Positions 22,353 through 34,211 of a stretch of DNA of 64,000 nt are shown here, in pieces. Each line of letters begins with the position of its first letter. Position 1 is the stretch's first letter. The notes beneath the pieces were generated by a model. It had not been told where the DNA came from. It ran no database searches and saw only the letters and a list, made by a program, of their open reading frames with translations. The stretch is from Cytidiella melzeri (Eukaryota > Basidiomycota > Agaricomycetes > Polyporales > Irpicaceae): NCBI GenBank assembly GCA_022592445.1, contig JABYQR010000099.1, forward strand, positions 1 to 64,000, written 5' to 3'. The position numbers and the translations under genes are program-made.

Positions 22353-25300
22353 TCACGATCTACCGTACTGCATACTTTGTCGCCGTCGTGCCCGCTCCAG
22401 AGGTGGAAGACTGTCGATCGAGTTGTTCGTAGCAGTCCCATCTGAGGAAGCTACAAGACGAACGGTGAGCGGCGATTCGTACCAATGCTAGGTTTGGACT
22501 TACGTGAGGACGTAATCTCGGCTGCACCCACGGCGCCCGTGCTTTCACGGGACTGCGTAGCCACTTGTGACCGACGCTCTGGCGGATGCAAGAGGTGCTT
22601 TGGCAACATCGACCTCCTCCGCTACATTACACGCGCGTGAGCTATCAGAAAACACACACAAAAAGTCCACGCAAGACAGACCTTGTTGGAACCAGCGATA
22701 CTGGCACCTTCAATGTCAATCAGGAAACTTGCCTCTTCAACCTTGGCCCTCTGTTCGACACACTCGACAACCCACCCAATCCCCACCACAACCGGCTTCG
22801 GGTTGTCCTGCATCCTGTGGCAGGGAGCGTAAGTAACTGATACCCGCATTCACATCGAGGAATGGCACTTACCGATATCGCGTCAACGTGCTCATCAGGC
22901 CGTTCTTGTACACGATATGCGTACACGATGGACCCACCCGACCAAGTATCTAAAAATCAATTAAGCAAAAAAGTTGATAGGCGTACTGACAGAAACGCTT
23001 ACCCGTGCACCCAAGCCCTTGAGCATCTCCACAAACAACGACCCAGCATCGTCACCGTCATCAGTTCGGACGTCAACAAAAACGTTGCAATGCCTCAAGA
23101 TCTTCAGAGTCTTTGGTTTGGGGTTGGATGACCCAGGCGTATTGGTCTTTGCTCTCTTGTCAACGCTTGGGGGAGATATAGCTGCAATCGCCACAGCAGC
23201 TGCCGCTCGCCTCGACGAAACTCGACCCCCAATGCCACTTGCCCCGCCTAGTCCACCTGGTGCGGATTTAGGATTCGTAGTGTCCGCGTGGGCATCGTTA
23301 TTGATCGCACGTCCCTTTCCTTTACCTTCCGTAGCAGGCACCTTCTTCTTGGGAGGCGTTTGTGGCAGTAAAGACAGTGACTCGGAAAGAAACTGGTGGG
23401 CTTGTGATGCACGACGCGACTGATTCTTCCAGCCACCCGATGACTTCTCCTTGTCACGCGTACCCTCGACGGAATCGGTACTGTTCTCTTCCACAGCGTC
23501 ACGGAGTGGTACAGTAGTATCCATTACCGTTTCGTCAGCCAGAGTAGACGGAGGAACGGGGACGAAGGGATTGGGCTCTTCAATAGTTGAAATGATTCCA
23601 TTCGAAAGCGAACGTTCGCCAGAGCTACCAGAAACTTCCTCCTGCATGTGCACATCGCCATCCGCATCCCGAGTCACGTCTCCGCCTTTCACAGGACTCC
23701 CCTCCACCACCGGCAAGCTAGACTGTTTACTCGCCCGGTGGACGACTCGACCCTTCCCAAGAGATGAGAGCCCAGGTTGCACCGAAGACGGCAGCGGTCC
23801 TACGCCAAAGATCCCCCGAGCAGGACCGGGTTTGTTACTTCCGAACACAAGACGTCCCTTTGGTTTTCCAGCCACCATACCGCTCTGTAATGTGATAGGC
23901 TTTTTCGTTTCACCGCTACCCGTCGCCGCGGTGTCGGGTTTCGATTTCGGCACTGGGGGAGGCAACATCAAAGTCATCTGTTTCTTCTCCCCATTTGAAG
24001 TAGAATGCGAGGAAGGTCCAACTGTGTTCGCGCGACGTATTGTAGAAGAGGTAAGATGTCCCGTCTGCTTCGACTTCACGGCGCTCGAGCTAGCTCTGCC
24101 AACAGCAGAATCATCGCGCGAGGACAAGTTTTTGGCCGTCGTTTCCGCCCCGTCGGTAACCATATTTGATGACACATCGTCTTCCGTATCACTGTACGCG
24201 ACGCCCTTGCCCTTGTCCGTCGTAAAGCCAAGACTTGTGTTAGGCCTTGCCATGGTGGGTCTAGAAGGCGGCGGCATATTCAGTTTTTCCAGGGCCAAGG
24301 ACAATGTGGACAGTGCCGCAGAAGAAGACACGCTACTCGCGCTGTTGGGCGGCCTACTGGAGCCCAAAGATAACTGCGAAATAGCCATAGACGGACGGGA
24401 CGTCGCCGTGGAGGCAGGTGGGCGGGGTTTCGTGGGCGAGGCAGGATTGGACTTCGCAGCGGAACTTGCGGTAGGACGGCTGACGGATAGCGTAGCCGAC
24501 CTACCGCGAAGTGGTGTCTTGGCTGAGCCAGACGAATCCAACGCAGAAGATGCACCTTCGTGTTCTCGTCCGCGTAAATCTCTTGTCGAAACCAGGGAAA
24601 GCAAAAGTAGCACGTACCTATGCTGCTGTGGGTAGCGTTCGGAGGAGCGCCAAGTTGTGCTCCCTCGTCCCTCCTCATCTCTCCCTCTTTCACATGAATC
24701 CCCATATTTTTCTTATTCTCCTTTTGCCGTAACGATGCGGACCTAGTCAATCTCACGCCACCTGAAAACTCAGGAGCTGCAGAAGCCGACCTCTTCCGCG
24801 GCGCAGGTCTCTTCCCGATTCCGGTTGCACCAGCCACTGGGACGTGCTGCACATTGTTGCCTGTTTGTACTTCTGCTAAAATTGGGAGTTCAGCGTGAAG
24901 GCGCTCTTTACCACGCGTACTCTTACCTGCACTTGATACGTCAGGTTCTGTCTTGTGTACATGAGATGATCGAGGAACAGCAGAATGAGTCGTTATGGAA
25001 GCAGGGGGGGTATCGTCGGTCGTGCCTTGTGACACTATGTGTGGGGCTGGCCTCGTGGCAGCCATTTCCGCCTCAACTTCGCTGGGTGTAGGATTATGAA
25101 CGTTGGGTGTCTTTGGTCTCGGAATCGAAGACGCCCGAGCAGGAGTCTTTGGCTTTGCTGCGATAAACACTGTAGACTGCGAATCGGGTCTTTCAGAAGG
25201 TGCAGCTAGACTCTGAGCTCTGGCTCGTGAAGTAGACGGCGTATTCAGTCGTGGAGTCTTTGAAGTCTCTCGACGTCCAGGCGTCCTCTGCACCGACCTT

Positions 25301-26414
25301 GTGTGTTCGACAGTGGAGGGCCCAGGCGTCTTCGACCTCGACGGCCCTGGGGTGGACGAATGCACTTGGCCAGGTGTCCGTGCCCGCGAGACACTGTCAG
25401 CAACACCGGGTGGTCTCCCTCGTTTTGGAGTTTCAGGAGGCAAGTCATCTGATGCACCGAAGTTTATGGTCTGAATCGGCGTTGAAGGCGTACTGGGCGT
25501 CCTCGGTCTCATCCTTGACACGACACCCTTCTTGGCTGAGAGTGCGACTAACGCAGTGGATGAACGAGGGATGCGGCTCGAAGGCGTAGGTGTTTTGGAT
25601 CGTGAACGCGGCTGAGAGGAATGATCATCTTCACCGTCTTTCGACCCATCATCCTGCTTTACCTCTACAACCATCTCTTCGTATGCCACCCCTGAAGTAG
25701 ATGAAGTTTGAGGGGAAAGCGGCGTCAAGGGTGAAGAGGCCATTTGCGTGATTGACAGATGTTGCCTAGCTTCGCGAGGTGTAGTCGGGGGTACTTCTGC
25801 CATCTGCACGACATGGTCTTGTTTGCGCCCAAATGTGAGGTCGTGTGCCACGGCGGCATTTGGAGCGCGATTTGGCGAAGGAACAGACATGAAGCGCAAT
25901 CTCTCTTTGCCTTTCGATTTCGAGGGGGAAAAGGGGACACTAGTGAGATCCAGATGCGGAGTCGAGGTATGTGCGGGAACCGAATGGGCACGAGGGAACA
26001 TACTTGACGGCATTGGCTGTTGTGGTAAGGTTGTAGAGAAAGTTAAATTCAGTTGCTCTAGGCTAACGGGAGTTGAGAATTCTGCGACATCGTCAGCATG
26101 GTCAATCAGACGAGATTCTTGGTTTAGCCGTCTGGTAGTAACGACTTGCCTGCATTGTCCCTCTTCAACTTCTTCGACGCCCGCTCGTTTAGTTGTTCTG
26201 CAGAGGAAGCGTCTAGAGGAGAAGAAGGTCGTTTCGAGGACAAACGACCACCATCGTCTGCACTGTGCGACGCAAGGGGGTGATGGGACTCTAACATGGT
26301 GTCTGGAGGATCGTTGTTGCGAGTGGCTTGACGTGCATTCTTCAGTGGTGAGTTTGCAAGCTGAGTAAAGTCAATAGGTGGGAGAGCGAGTTGAGAACGT
26401 GTTGTAACCCTCAT
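22353..26414 (-). CDS. Large BRCT-domain protein (microcephalin-like BRCT)
   Basis: Seven exons (26414-26150, 26081-24618, 24555-23003, 22949-22873, 22814-22682, 22621-22504, 22441-22353) join in phase for about 1232 residues. The first 1000 are disordered, Ser/Thr/Pro-rich with many SP/TP dipeptides (RSKTPGPS, TPRLNTPSTS), possible CDK-type sites. Near the C-terminus is a BRCT fold: LKILRHCNVFVDVRTDDGDD, VEMLKGLGAR, CTHIVYKNG, then PKPVVVGIGWVVECVEQR with the conserved Trp. The domain is split by introns 3 and 4. BRCT domains bind phosphopeptides in DNA-damage and checkpoint complexes; that role is inferred. Intron 1 is of the GC-AG type. The donor of intron 5 (GTCTGT) is unusual. Confidence 0.85.
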
Positions 26415-27040
26415 CGAGGTCGACGATGAGAATGAAGATGGACCGCCGCGACCGACTCGAGTCTCCCGAATAACAAACGCGTGGACACGTGACTCGCGTT
26501 TCGGGACAGTTTGAGCGCTTCTTTTTGCTGCCGGCCACCACTGCATCCATCAAGATATCTGTGCCATGCAGCGCCCCGTCCATCAAGTCCACAAGAGCAC
26601 GCCGAGGCTTACGTCTATGGTCGGGCTAGAGTCAAGTATTGAGAAGAACACTGAAAAGGATGTGGCTTGAGCCCTGCCAGCTCCCGACAGACATATCCAG
26701 GACATCTGGTCTGCGTTTGTGGAACTGGAGGTCTCTGGGTCTCGCAATTCGACATTCTCGTCTCTTTCGACCGACACGGAGCACCTTGGACGCCACGAAG
26801 CCTCCGGATCACAAGGCAGGCGCCCAGCGGAGGTAACGGACGTATTGTGCAACTCCATTTCCAAAAGTCGACCATGACGTGATGTATTCAAGTCCGGGCT
26901 CCGGTGACAGTAAGTGCACTAATCTACGTTGATATCTACAGTTTCATTAGTCTTTTCTTATATTTGTTCATGGTGAGTGACAAGCTTGACTTGAACGACC
27001 TCTTCCTCCTCGTCCACCACCTTCCACGTCGTTCAACACC
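26415..27040. promoter_or_regulatory. Divergent promoter region
   Basis: 626 bp between the divergent BRCT gene and the Ser/Pro-rich gene. It should hold both promoters. No strong TATA box is visible; a pyrimidine-rich tract (CCTCTTCCTCCTCGTCC) precedes the plus-strand ATG, as is usual in fungi. Confidence 0.5.
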
Positions 27041-30000
27041 ATGTCGCTCACCACCGCTGAACGCCTCTCCTGTAGCTCGCCCGTCTTCTCTCTCGACGAC
27101 TTCCAACGCCTCCTCTCTGACGCGTTCACGCTCTCCAAGCCACCGCCCTCGCTCCCCGGTCCTTCAACCTCTCAAACACTGCTCTCCCGCGAGAGAAGCT
27201 ACTTCGATGATGATGACGACGACGACGGGGGCATCTCCCAGAGGCTCATGGCGAAGGACCACAGGTCGATTGTTGACGCGGAGACGGAATCCTCTCAGCC
27301 CATGGCCACTACGCGACGACGGTCTTCTGCGTCGTGTGTCGCCACCATGGAGTTTTCGGCGCCTTCCCCCTCTCCTTCTTCCCTCATTCGCAGGCGCCGC
27401 CACGCTTCTCTCTCCTGTCCACCGAATTCCCCTCCTCCGTCCCCTCCCACTCATCCACCGCCCACTCATTCTCGCTCGTTTACAATCGAACCGCTCACTG
27501 GCATGCCCGACTCCGCCGTCGCCGCCTGTCCATCGCAACAGGAGAGCCACGTCAACGCTTCTCCCAAGTCAGGGGCAGGCAGCCGTCGCTTCCTCAGAGC
27601 ACTCAAAACGCGTGCGTCCAATATTCTTATGCGTTCCTCATATTCCTCCAACAGAACACGCACCGAAACCTCTTTCGCGCAACCGGACAGCACAACGGAT
27701 CCCACCGATCTCCTTAGCGCTCAAGCCCTCGTCCCTCTCGTTGAAGAGTACACTTTCCCCCCACGTTCAACTATCGTTCTCAACCACTTCGACGACGCGT
27801 TTCTGTCTTCGTCATCAGCGGCCCCTCGTTCAAATACGTCCAACCCGCAGCCATCCTGCCCCTCCGTCTTTCCCCTACCTGGCGCTGATAAATCACCGCA
27901 CCACAACATCAAACCCGGTCGATATGCGACGTCCCCTAAAGCGCATTCGCACACACGTACCAAGTCGTCCGTCGATGCGGCTCTCACCCGATCGCTTCTC
28001 CACATGGGACTCTCTCAAAGACAGCCGCAAGACAGAAAAAGGACAAGTTCCGTTCCCCTCAATGTGCTGTGCCTCACCTCGGACTTCAAAGGCGGGCAGA
28101 GGGCAGCCGATGCGAACAGACCGAGCCAGCTACCGACGCCACCTAGATCGCCCAAAGGTACGTCCGCTAGTTCATCTCAAAGATCGCAAACGTTCATGTA
28201 TGCGCTTCACAGATGCTCGTTTCGCCTTTCCTCACGTAGAGAATCGCCAACTACGCGATACAAGCTGTGAAAGTACCGAGGACCCCTCCACGACGCCACT
28301 CAGACTCCCCCTGTTACCCGAGTCCCTAGAGCGACCGCTCCCTCCCTTGCCTGTCAAACACTCCCCGAAACTTGTGCACGATCGTGGAGAAAGTTGCACT
28401 GAGCTTCATCCCGACACACACCCTACATCAAAGCGGCCTGTGCTCACTTTGTCTGCCAAAGCAGGGCAATGCCCGCTCCCTCGTGCTGCACCTAAGGCAC
28501 CGCTCTCCGCACCACTCGTTCGCCCGTCTACGCGCATACATACCCACCTTCCTCCTCTGAAAACCGCAAAGTCCTTGCATTTCCAGCGTTCACATAATCC
28601 ATCGTCACCCAACCTCAGAACTCGCAGAAACTCTTTGTCAAATCAGCTATCAAAACCCATCCCTTCTGGGGAACTGACCAATTGTTCAGATGCGACTGTC
28701 AAGTCGAGTGGCATCGTTAGTCTCGGACTTGGGTTAGAGTTTTGGGAGGGAGAGTTGGACGAGAGCTGCCCTGACCCCTACATCAACCCTCGGCCTGCAC
28801 CGACTCCGCCTACGGCGAACAACTTCGGCGAGAGCGGGGACGAAGAGGGAGAGTTAGAGGTGCCAGGGTATGTCTTTGAGAGGAGAGGGAGTGCGACGAG
28901 CAACTGTACAATGGTGTGTATCATTCACCAAACGAGCTGCAGGTGGCTAATGTGGATATACGCGTAGTCTAGTACACAGTCGACCAGGACCCTCAAGGAG
29001 CGACTGTCTGCTATTGTGCCAGCTTCCTTTTCACACATGCCCTCGCTCAAGTCTCTGAAATCACGCACTCGGTCCAAGCTCAACCTCACTGTGTCTGTTG
29101 CAGCGCCCTCTTTGCAAGGAGCGAACATGCCCTCGGCTAGCACCTCAAGCTCGCCTTCGGCCGCATTGACGAAATCGACGAACTCGAGCGGTACCGACAG
29201 GTCAGGGTCAACGAACGGATGGGGCTCGTTTCCCTCTACCCCGCTTACACCTGGCATCTACCACATGCCCTCCATCTCCCCTTCCTCACTTTCGTCTTCC
29301 TCTGTAATTCTCTCCAATCCTCTAAACTCCTCCGACATAGGTATCGGATACGGAGAATATTACGCACGGTCTTTTGAATCGCAGAGCGAGCTCTCGCTTG
29401 AACTAGGCATGGGCTCTGATTGGGAGTCCCGGTCCGCGTTGGAGTTGGGCCCAGGGAGTACTGAAGAATCGGAAGAAGAGGCACGCGCGATTGGAAGAGT
29501 GCTAACGCCTGAGCATGACCCGTTCAAGAGGATGGACATGCCTGTCCCTTTCCCAAAGATAGAAAGCACGAGAAGTGCGGATAGTATGGTGAACGAGAAC
29601 TTCGTCTTCGGTGGTGATTGCCAGGCAATCAAGACAGAGATGAAGGAAGTGATGGGCCATGGGCACACGAGCAGCGGAGATACAATCACGCCGTTCAACT
29701 CTGAGCTGCTGGTACCATCGCGGCTGTGGTCGGAGCAGGGTGAGAAGTACCAGGAACACAGGTACTCGGCGCGGTACGTTCGCAGTCTCATAGTTTCGCT
29801 GACTGCCAGCTGACTTGATAGTTGTAGTCATACCTCCTCCTCAAATTACACCTTTCCACGTAAACTCCCATCACCGCTTGCATTATCCACTCGCGGCTCA
29901 GCTCTGTCGCTAGCAATTCCAGAAGCCGGGTGTCCCTTACCAGACTCGCCTATCTCACCGCTGTCGCCTGCCATATCATCTGCTCCAGCTTTGTTGCCTA

Positions 30001-30047
30001 TTTCACCTGTGTCTTCGTTCTCACCTCCTCTTGGGCTTGATTCCTGA
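27041..30047 (+). CDS. Long Ser/Pro-rich uncharacterised protein (947 aa)
   Basis: Four exons (27041-28157, 28213-28913, 28968-29773, 29828-30047) join in phase to give 947 residues. The start MSLTTAERLSC follows a pyrimidine-rich leader. The protein is mostly low-complexity: an Asp run (FDDDDDDDGG), many Ser/Pro/Arg stretches (SPSPSSLIRRRRH), PPLP motifs in exon 2 (RPLPPLPVKH) and acidic patches. Short ordered-looking blocks are GLGLEFWEGELDE and SFSHMPSLKSLKSRTRSKL. No known domain, signal peptide or membrane span is seen. PPLP motifs could bind SH3 or WW domains; that is inference. It ends with SFSPPLGLDS. Confidence 0.75.
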
Positions 30048-30615
30048 CCAGAAGCGTTGTTGTTAGAACATAAACGTGACTGCTGTAGAGTTGTTTACAT
30101 GATCTTGTGGAGTAGTTCTGTATTTGAATGTTCAGGCAGTCAATGAAAAGACAATTTTTTTATTTTTGGCAATTATCGTTCAGTCCGTACCTTTATACAC
30201 CGCCAACTTGACTGTAGGTGGTCAGCAGATGAGGGGTGCAGATGTTGATGCTCTGCAAAAACGCGTGTAAATGATCGCGTACGTAGCTGGTTGCCGGATG
30301 TTCCTGAACAACGCCTGCGCAGATGTTTCGCAGGCCGACGCCACATGTTATGACATGCCGCCGCCCGAAGACTTTCCTTCTGGCGGTCATTCGTTTTCAC
30401 AATCTGTACGACGGACTTTCTGTTCCATGTGTGTAACAGCGGATCGAGACAGTGGATATGCATGGCTGTATCATCGGATAGTACTATGTAGGTAAAATAT
30501 TATCAAGTACCCGCCCAAAGCGTGTTTACACGTCTAGATAGATCAAAGCGAAAACTGATAGAGAGAACTTTGAGCGAAGATATGAGTTCATACCACCTGG
30601 CTGCAACCGTGACGG
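30048..30615. other. Convergent 3' region
   Basis: About 570 bp between the ends of the plus-strand 27041-30047 gene and the minus-strand gene ending at 30616. No supportable gene; the small frames at 30173-30495 are taken as chance. Confidence 0.5.
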
Positions 30616-31850
30616 CTACAACACCTGTGCCTGTTTCTTGCGTGCTCGAGTATCTCGCGCCTTCGCTGCAGTAGCGTCGCGGCGTTTTGTGTTGACGGAG
30701 GAAACTTTGTCGGCGAACTCTCGATGCTTGCCAACACGGTCGTCGTAGAACGGCTTTGGTTTTGAGAAGTGACGGGGAAGGAATTTCCGTATGAGGGCTG
30801 CGTTGTGAAGTGCGTGCATGTTGATGAAGTATCGTTGCATGGCACCATGCCTAATACCTTTCTGAGTGAGGCCGGTCAATCTTCTTTCTTGATGCACGGT
30901 CTGATCTTCAACTGCACATTCTGCAGTTAAGCAGTCGTGCTGTGCGTTGAAAATGAACGCAACGTTCTGTGAAATGTAAGCTCGTCGTTGTCTCTGGTAA
31001 CATTATTACAAACTTACTTGCACAGGAATGACGTCGATTAGGATTTTGGTGCACTCACGGTAAAGGACAGGCATGTTCAACCGCGCATCAGGCTGGCTAG
31101 AAACTGCGAATCGTTCTACCTGCACCAGTCCGTTCTCACTGCGCGGATCAGAGGCAGGTAGGATGATTCTGCGGATGCGACCGCCGCAAGTGACGGAAAC
31201 CTATGGTGATTACCAGACAATCAGTGCAATTAACGGCAGCATCATAACAGCTGTTTGCTCACCGGCGACTCAGCCATGTCTCCGTTAATAGCTTCGTGTG
31301 CCCTTTCGTAGAACACCCACGAGCCCTCCTTGCACACATCAGTGGACCTCGCAACCATGGACTGTGCGTATTCCCAGAGAGTATCCGCTGGTCGATATGA
31401 AGCATTGGACGACGTGCGGGCATCAATCGTGATGCAGATTCCTTCTTCGAGGCAGCCTATCTCCCACGAAACAACCACGCGTTTCCTCTCTGACACTCTT
31501 CGCACAGTTCCTAAGCACTCGAACATCAGGACAAACTCCGACAGCAGAAAAGCACCATCGTACCTGGAGAGAGAACCTTTGGATCTGCCCATCCAAGACG
31601 GCGCTGGAGTTCGCTGTGTGTCTGGAACATCTCCCTCACACCTTCCCCAGCGCGAACATAGCTACCGCCGTGTCCAGCTCTCACCCAACCGCCGCTGACT
31701 TGATGCTTGAAACGCTCTAGATCCGCTATTGCCGCTGCAATGTCGTGACTCGGAGCATGATGGTTTGAGAGAACACTACACATCCGGAAAACAGAGTTCC
31801 AGCACTCGAAGATCTCTGTCGAAAATAGGATGGCTGGCCCTCCATTGCGG
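30616..31850 (-). pseudogene. 3' half of a large uncharacterised gene split by Gypsy-A
   Basis: Minus-strand exons 31850-31564, 31510-31263, 31200-31018 and 30966-30616 join in phase for about 355 residues. The piece begins at GPAILFSTEIFECWN and continues SVFRMCSVLSNHHAPSHD, ADLERFKHQVSGGW, LQRRLGWADPKVLSPGT, then NVAFIFNAQHDC and a basic C-terminus. I recall the same order in a large uncharacterised protein family of Agaricomycetes in which this block follows the segment ending in DDMSTY, seen here at 41739. Left of 31851 the gene is intact; at 31851 it meets retroelement DNA. About 45 codons appear lost at the junction. It has no start and should not be expressed as a normal protein. Confidence 0.8.
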
Positions 31851-32017
31851 AGATGTCAACCGATCTAGCGACGATATAGTACATGAGGAGATAGTAGACG
31901 AGGGGCATGGAGTAGACGTTGTACACGAGGAAGACGAGGCAGAAGACGAGGACGACGAAGGAGGCAAGGACAGGGTATCTAGGGGACTCGCAGCTGCGGC
32001 TGTGTCACGAGTCCGCT

Positions 32018-33265
32018 TCAAAAAACCGCATTAATTTTTGCTGCCATCTCATCCATTTGCTTCTTCTGGATGTCAAGCATGTCCTTGAGCGCAGCAATTT
32101 TAGCATCCTTGTCGTTGGACGCGTCTTGCTTGGCTGCAGTAGTAGTCGACGATGTCGACGAGGTAGCGGCAACCTTTTGTCCCTTAGGGACGCCTTGGAG
32201 CCTTTTTAGGCAAACTGCCCCCCAGTGACCGGTGCCACCGCAGTGGTTGCAGACCGGGTCATCGGGGTGCTTTGAGTCCCTCTTCTTGTGACTCTCAGAT
32301 CCGCAAACCGAGCAGCGCTTGCTCATCTCCTTCTTCCATTTCTGGAAGATCTCCTGTTTGCCTAGACCCGCAAAGAGCGAGTCGAACGAGGCGGAGAAAC
32401 GGGAGGCATCGATCTCCATAGCATTGGGATCGCGGAACGCCTGCTGATGGGACTTGCCGTGCCCTGACGAGCTGTCCACCATGACCTTGCCGGTGCTGTT
32501 GCGAAGATCGGCAAGTTGAGCATCGACCGCTTTGCATTGGTCTTTGAGTGCGTCATAGGTGGCGGCACGGGTTTGAAAGTACGAGACACGTTGCAAGTAC
32601 TCGGTGCTCAAGCTCGACTTGAGGCGGTCAAAGAGGTCCTGCTGGCTCCAGCCAGTGCGAGGGGCCCATGTCTCAAACTCGGAGATGTGGGCGGCGAAGG
32701 TCTTGTTGCCTTGCTTCATGTTGGCGACTTTCGTCTTGGCCTCCATGACAGCATCTATAGGCTCGAATTTGGCTTTAAAAGCCTCGATAAATGTGTCCCA
32801 GTCATTTCCAAATGCTGGTTTGCTATTGGCTAACTCCTCAATGTGAGGGCGAGCCCAATCAGCGGCGTCCTCCTGCATGAAAGACAGGGCGCTTGTGATG
32901 AGTTTATGAGGATCGAAGATCCTCGCGCCATTATTGTCCACCCGGACCTGGCCTTGCGCGTCTTGCTGGAAGAACGCTTTTCCTTGATTTTGCGCCCATA
33001 CTATGAACGCGTGGCGGAAGAGCCGGGCTTCCGACGATGTTTTCCCCTTGAAGGAGACTGGTTTCTCAACGATGCTTCTTTCCCGAGAAGCGTGGGTAGC
33101 AGCGGCAACCGCTGGTGTCTGTGCAGCTGCAAGTGCAGCCACCTGATTGGTCAGGTCTACCATCTTTTGTGTCAAGACGCCCAACATATTCAGGACGTCT
33201 TGCTGGCTCAGGTTGGCGACTGGGGCAGCTGGGGCAGCAGGGGCGGCGGGCTGGTTGGGGTCCAT
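32018..33265 (-). CDS. gag: Gypsy-A gag, second unit, intact (415 aa)
   Basis: Full-length frame starting MDPNQPAAPAAP. An Ala/Pro-rich N-terminus is followed by a coiled-coil-like stretch (DVLNMLGVLTQKMVDLTNQV) and the capsid-like core (ARLFRHAFIVWAQNQGKAFF, WDTFIEAFKAKFEPID, ISEFETWA). A Cys-rich region follows with CSVCGSESHKKRD and the knuckle CNHCGGTGHWGAVC (CX2CX4HX4C, nucleic-acid binding). The C-terminus has a short heptad stretch (IAALKDMLDIQKKQMDEMA). It is separated by 72 bp from ORF0 upstream. This is the only unbroken gag in the window; the pol that should follow is deleted. Confidence 0.9.
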   Translation of the reverse strand: MDPNQPAAPAAPAAPVANLSQQDVLNMLGVLTQKMVDLTNQVAALAAAQTPAVAAATHASRERSIVEKPVSFKGKTSSEARLFRHAFIVWAQNQGKAFFQQDAQGQVRVDNNGARIFDPHKLITSALSFMQEDAADWARPHIEELANSKPAFGNDWDTFIEAFKAKFEPIDAVMEAKTKVANMKQGNKTFAAHISEFETWAPRTGWSQQDLFDRLKSSLSTEYLQRVSYFQTRAATYDALKDQCKAVDAQLADLRNSTGKVMVDSSSGHGKSHQQAFRDPNAMEIDASRFSASFDSLFAGLGKQEIFQKWKKEMSKRCSVCGSESHKKRDSKHPDDPVCNHCGGTGHWGAVCLKRLQGVPKGQKVAATSSTSSTTTAAKQDASNDKDAKIAALKDMLDIQKKQMDEMAAKINAVF

Positions 33266-33337
33266 GTCGTCTGTGACCGTGCTCGAATTGAAGAAGTGTA
33301 TGTAATTGTAATGTGGTGGGCAAAACTGGGGACGTGT

Positions 33338-34066
33338 CTAGATCCACTCAAAGTAGCTATCACTATTGACTACGTTAAGTTGTGCTAAAACTCTATCGTA
33401 GTTTTTACGAAGCTGCTTGAAGGAAACTTTCCCGATTGCTTTACAACCCCAATCCAAGAGCTGCCACTCGCGGTCTGTTGTGACGGGAGCGAGATCGTCG
33501 ACTCGGTTGAGGAAACGATTTACTTTGCTGACGAGGTGAAGCAGCGCGCGACGGTGGTCGGGGTTGGCGCGGTTTAGGAGTTCTTCAAGCTCCGTGAGAG
33601 CTTGCAAACGAGTGCGGACAGCGGTAAGTTTTGGCTTAAAAATGCCTACGAGATCAACCGGTGACAACTTCTTGAAGTCGATCAACACCGGCTTTGGTGC
33701 AGTGGGGGCGGAAGTTGGTGCAGGGAGCTTTGCTAGTCGCTCTGCAAAGGTGAGCTTGTGGGTCTGTTGCTCAGCTAAGGTGCGGTCACGCTCCTCAGCA
33801 GCTCGTTCTCCGTATGCTCGTGCAGAGGCGCGGAGTTGGCGATTTTCCTCGTATGAGGGGACGGTGAGGGTAATGCCTTTAACAGGCGGCTTCTTGGACA
33901 CGTACTTCGCGACAGTGACCAGGTCCTTGTCAGACCAACGATGAGGTTGACCACTCTTGCGCTTTTCAGCGAGAGCGTCGAGGAAAGATGGTGGAAGAGA
34001 CCTCTTGAGCTGAGGCTCAGTGGTAGGGAGGTTCTTAGAGAAACGGGGGCGCGTGTCTTTAGGCAC
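33338..34066 (-). CDS. Gypsy-A ORF0, second unit, intact (242 aa), function unknown
   Basis: A complete frame between the LTR and gag, starting MPKDTRPRFSKNLP. The N-terminus is basic with SLPPSFLDALAEKR and HRWSDKDLVTVAKYVS. The middle has a helical, charged stretch and the C-terminus runs ALLHLVSKVNRFLNRV, TTDREWQLLDWG, AIGKVSFKQLRKNYDRVL. The last part aligns with the C-terminus of ORF0 in Gypsy-B and Gypsy-C (NREWRML, LGRISF, LLEGLF). No known domain is recognised. A single codon-dense frame retained in two lineages suggests a real protein. The start was chosen as the first ATG after the leader. Confidence 0.8.
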   Translation of the reverse strand: MPKDTRPRFSKNLPTTEPQLKRSLPPSFLDALAEKRKSGQPHRWSDKDLVTVAKYVSKKPPVKGITLTVPSYEENRQLRASARAYGERAAEERDRTLAEQQTHKLTFAERLAKLPAPTSAPTAPKPVLIDFKKLSPVDLVGIFKPKLTAVRTRLQALTELEELLNRANPDHRRALLHLVSKVNRFLNRVDDLAPVTTDREWQLLDWGCKAIGKVSFKQLRKNYDRVLAQLNVVNSDSYFEWI

Positions 34067-34211
34067 TAAACAACGCGCAGGGGGTAGAAACGGACGACGT
34101 AAGCGTAGCTCAACGGTATGAAGAGACCGGAGACGTACTCGTCAAACAGGAATAAACTTTTTTAAACGGTGGGAATGGGGAACCCAGGGTTTCACAACGA
34201 TCTCGACCTAA

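Noticed and set aside
23451..24635. 394-codon plus-strand frame
   Set aside because: Antisense to exon 3 of the BRCT gene, whose low-complexity GC-rich coding sequence keeps the opposite strand open. The plus-strand frame has no recognisable motif.
26904..28212. First part of a 687-codon plus-strand frame
   Set aside because: Up to 28212 it is a shadow frame of exon 1 of the 27041-30047 gene (Arg/Pro-rich). Only the part from 28213 is real, as exon 2.
32843..33388. 181-codon plus-strand frame, repeated at 39680-40141
   Set aside because: Antisense to the Gypsy-A gag; it is conserved only because the two gag copies are near-identical.
34150..34211. tRNA primer-binding site next to the Gypsy-A LTR
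   Set aside because: The sequence after the LTR end does not begin with TGG and does not match a tRNA 3' end that I can recognise. Self-priming cannot be judged by eye.
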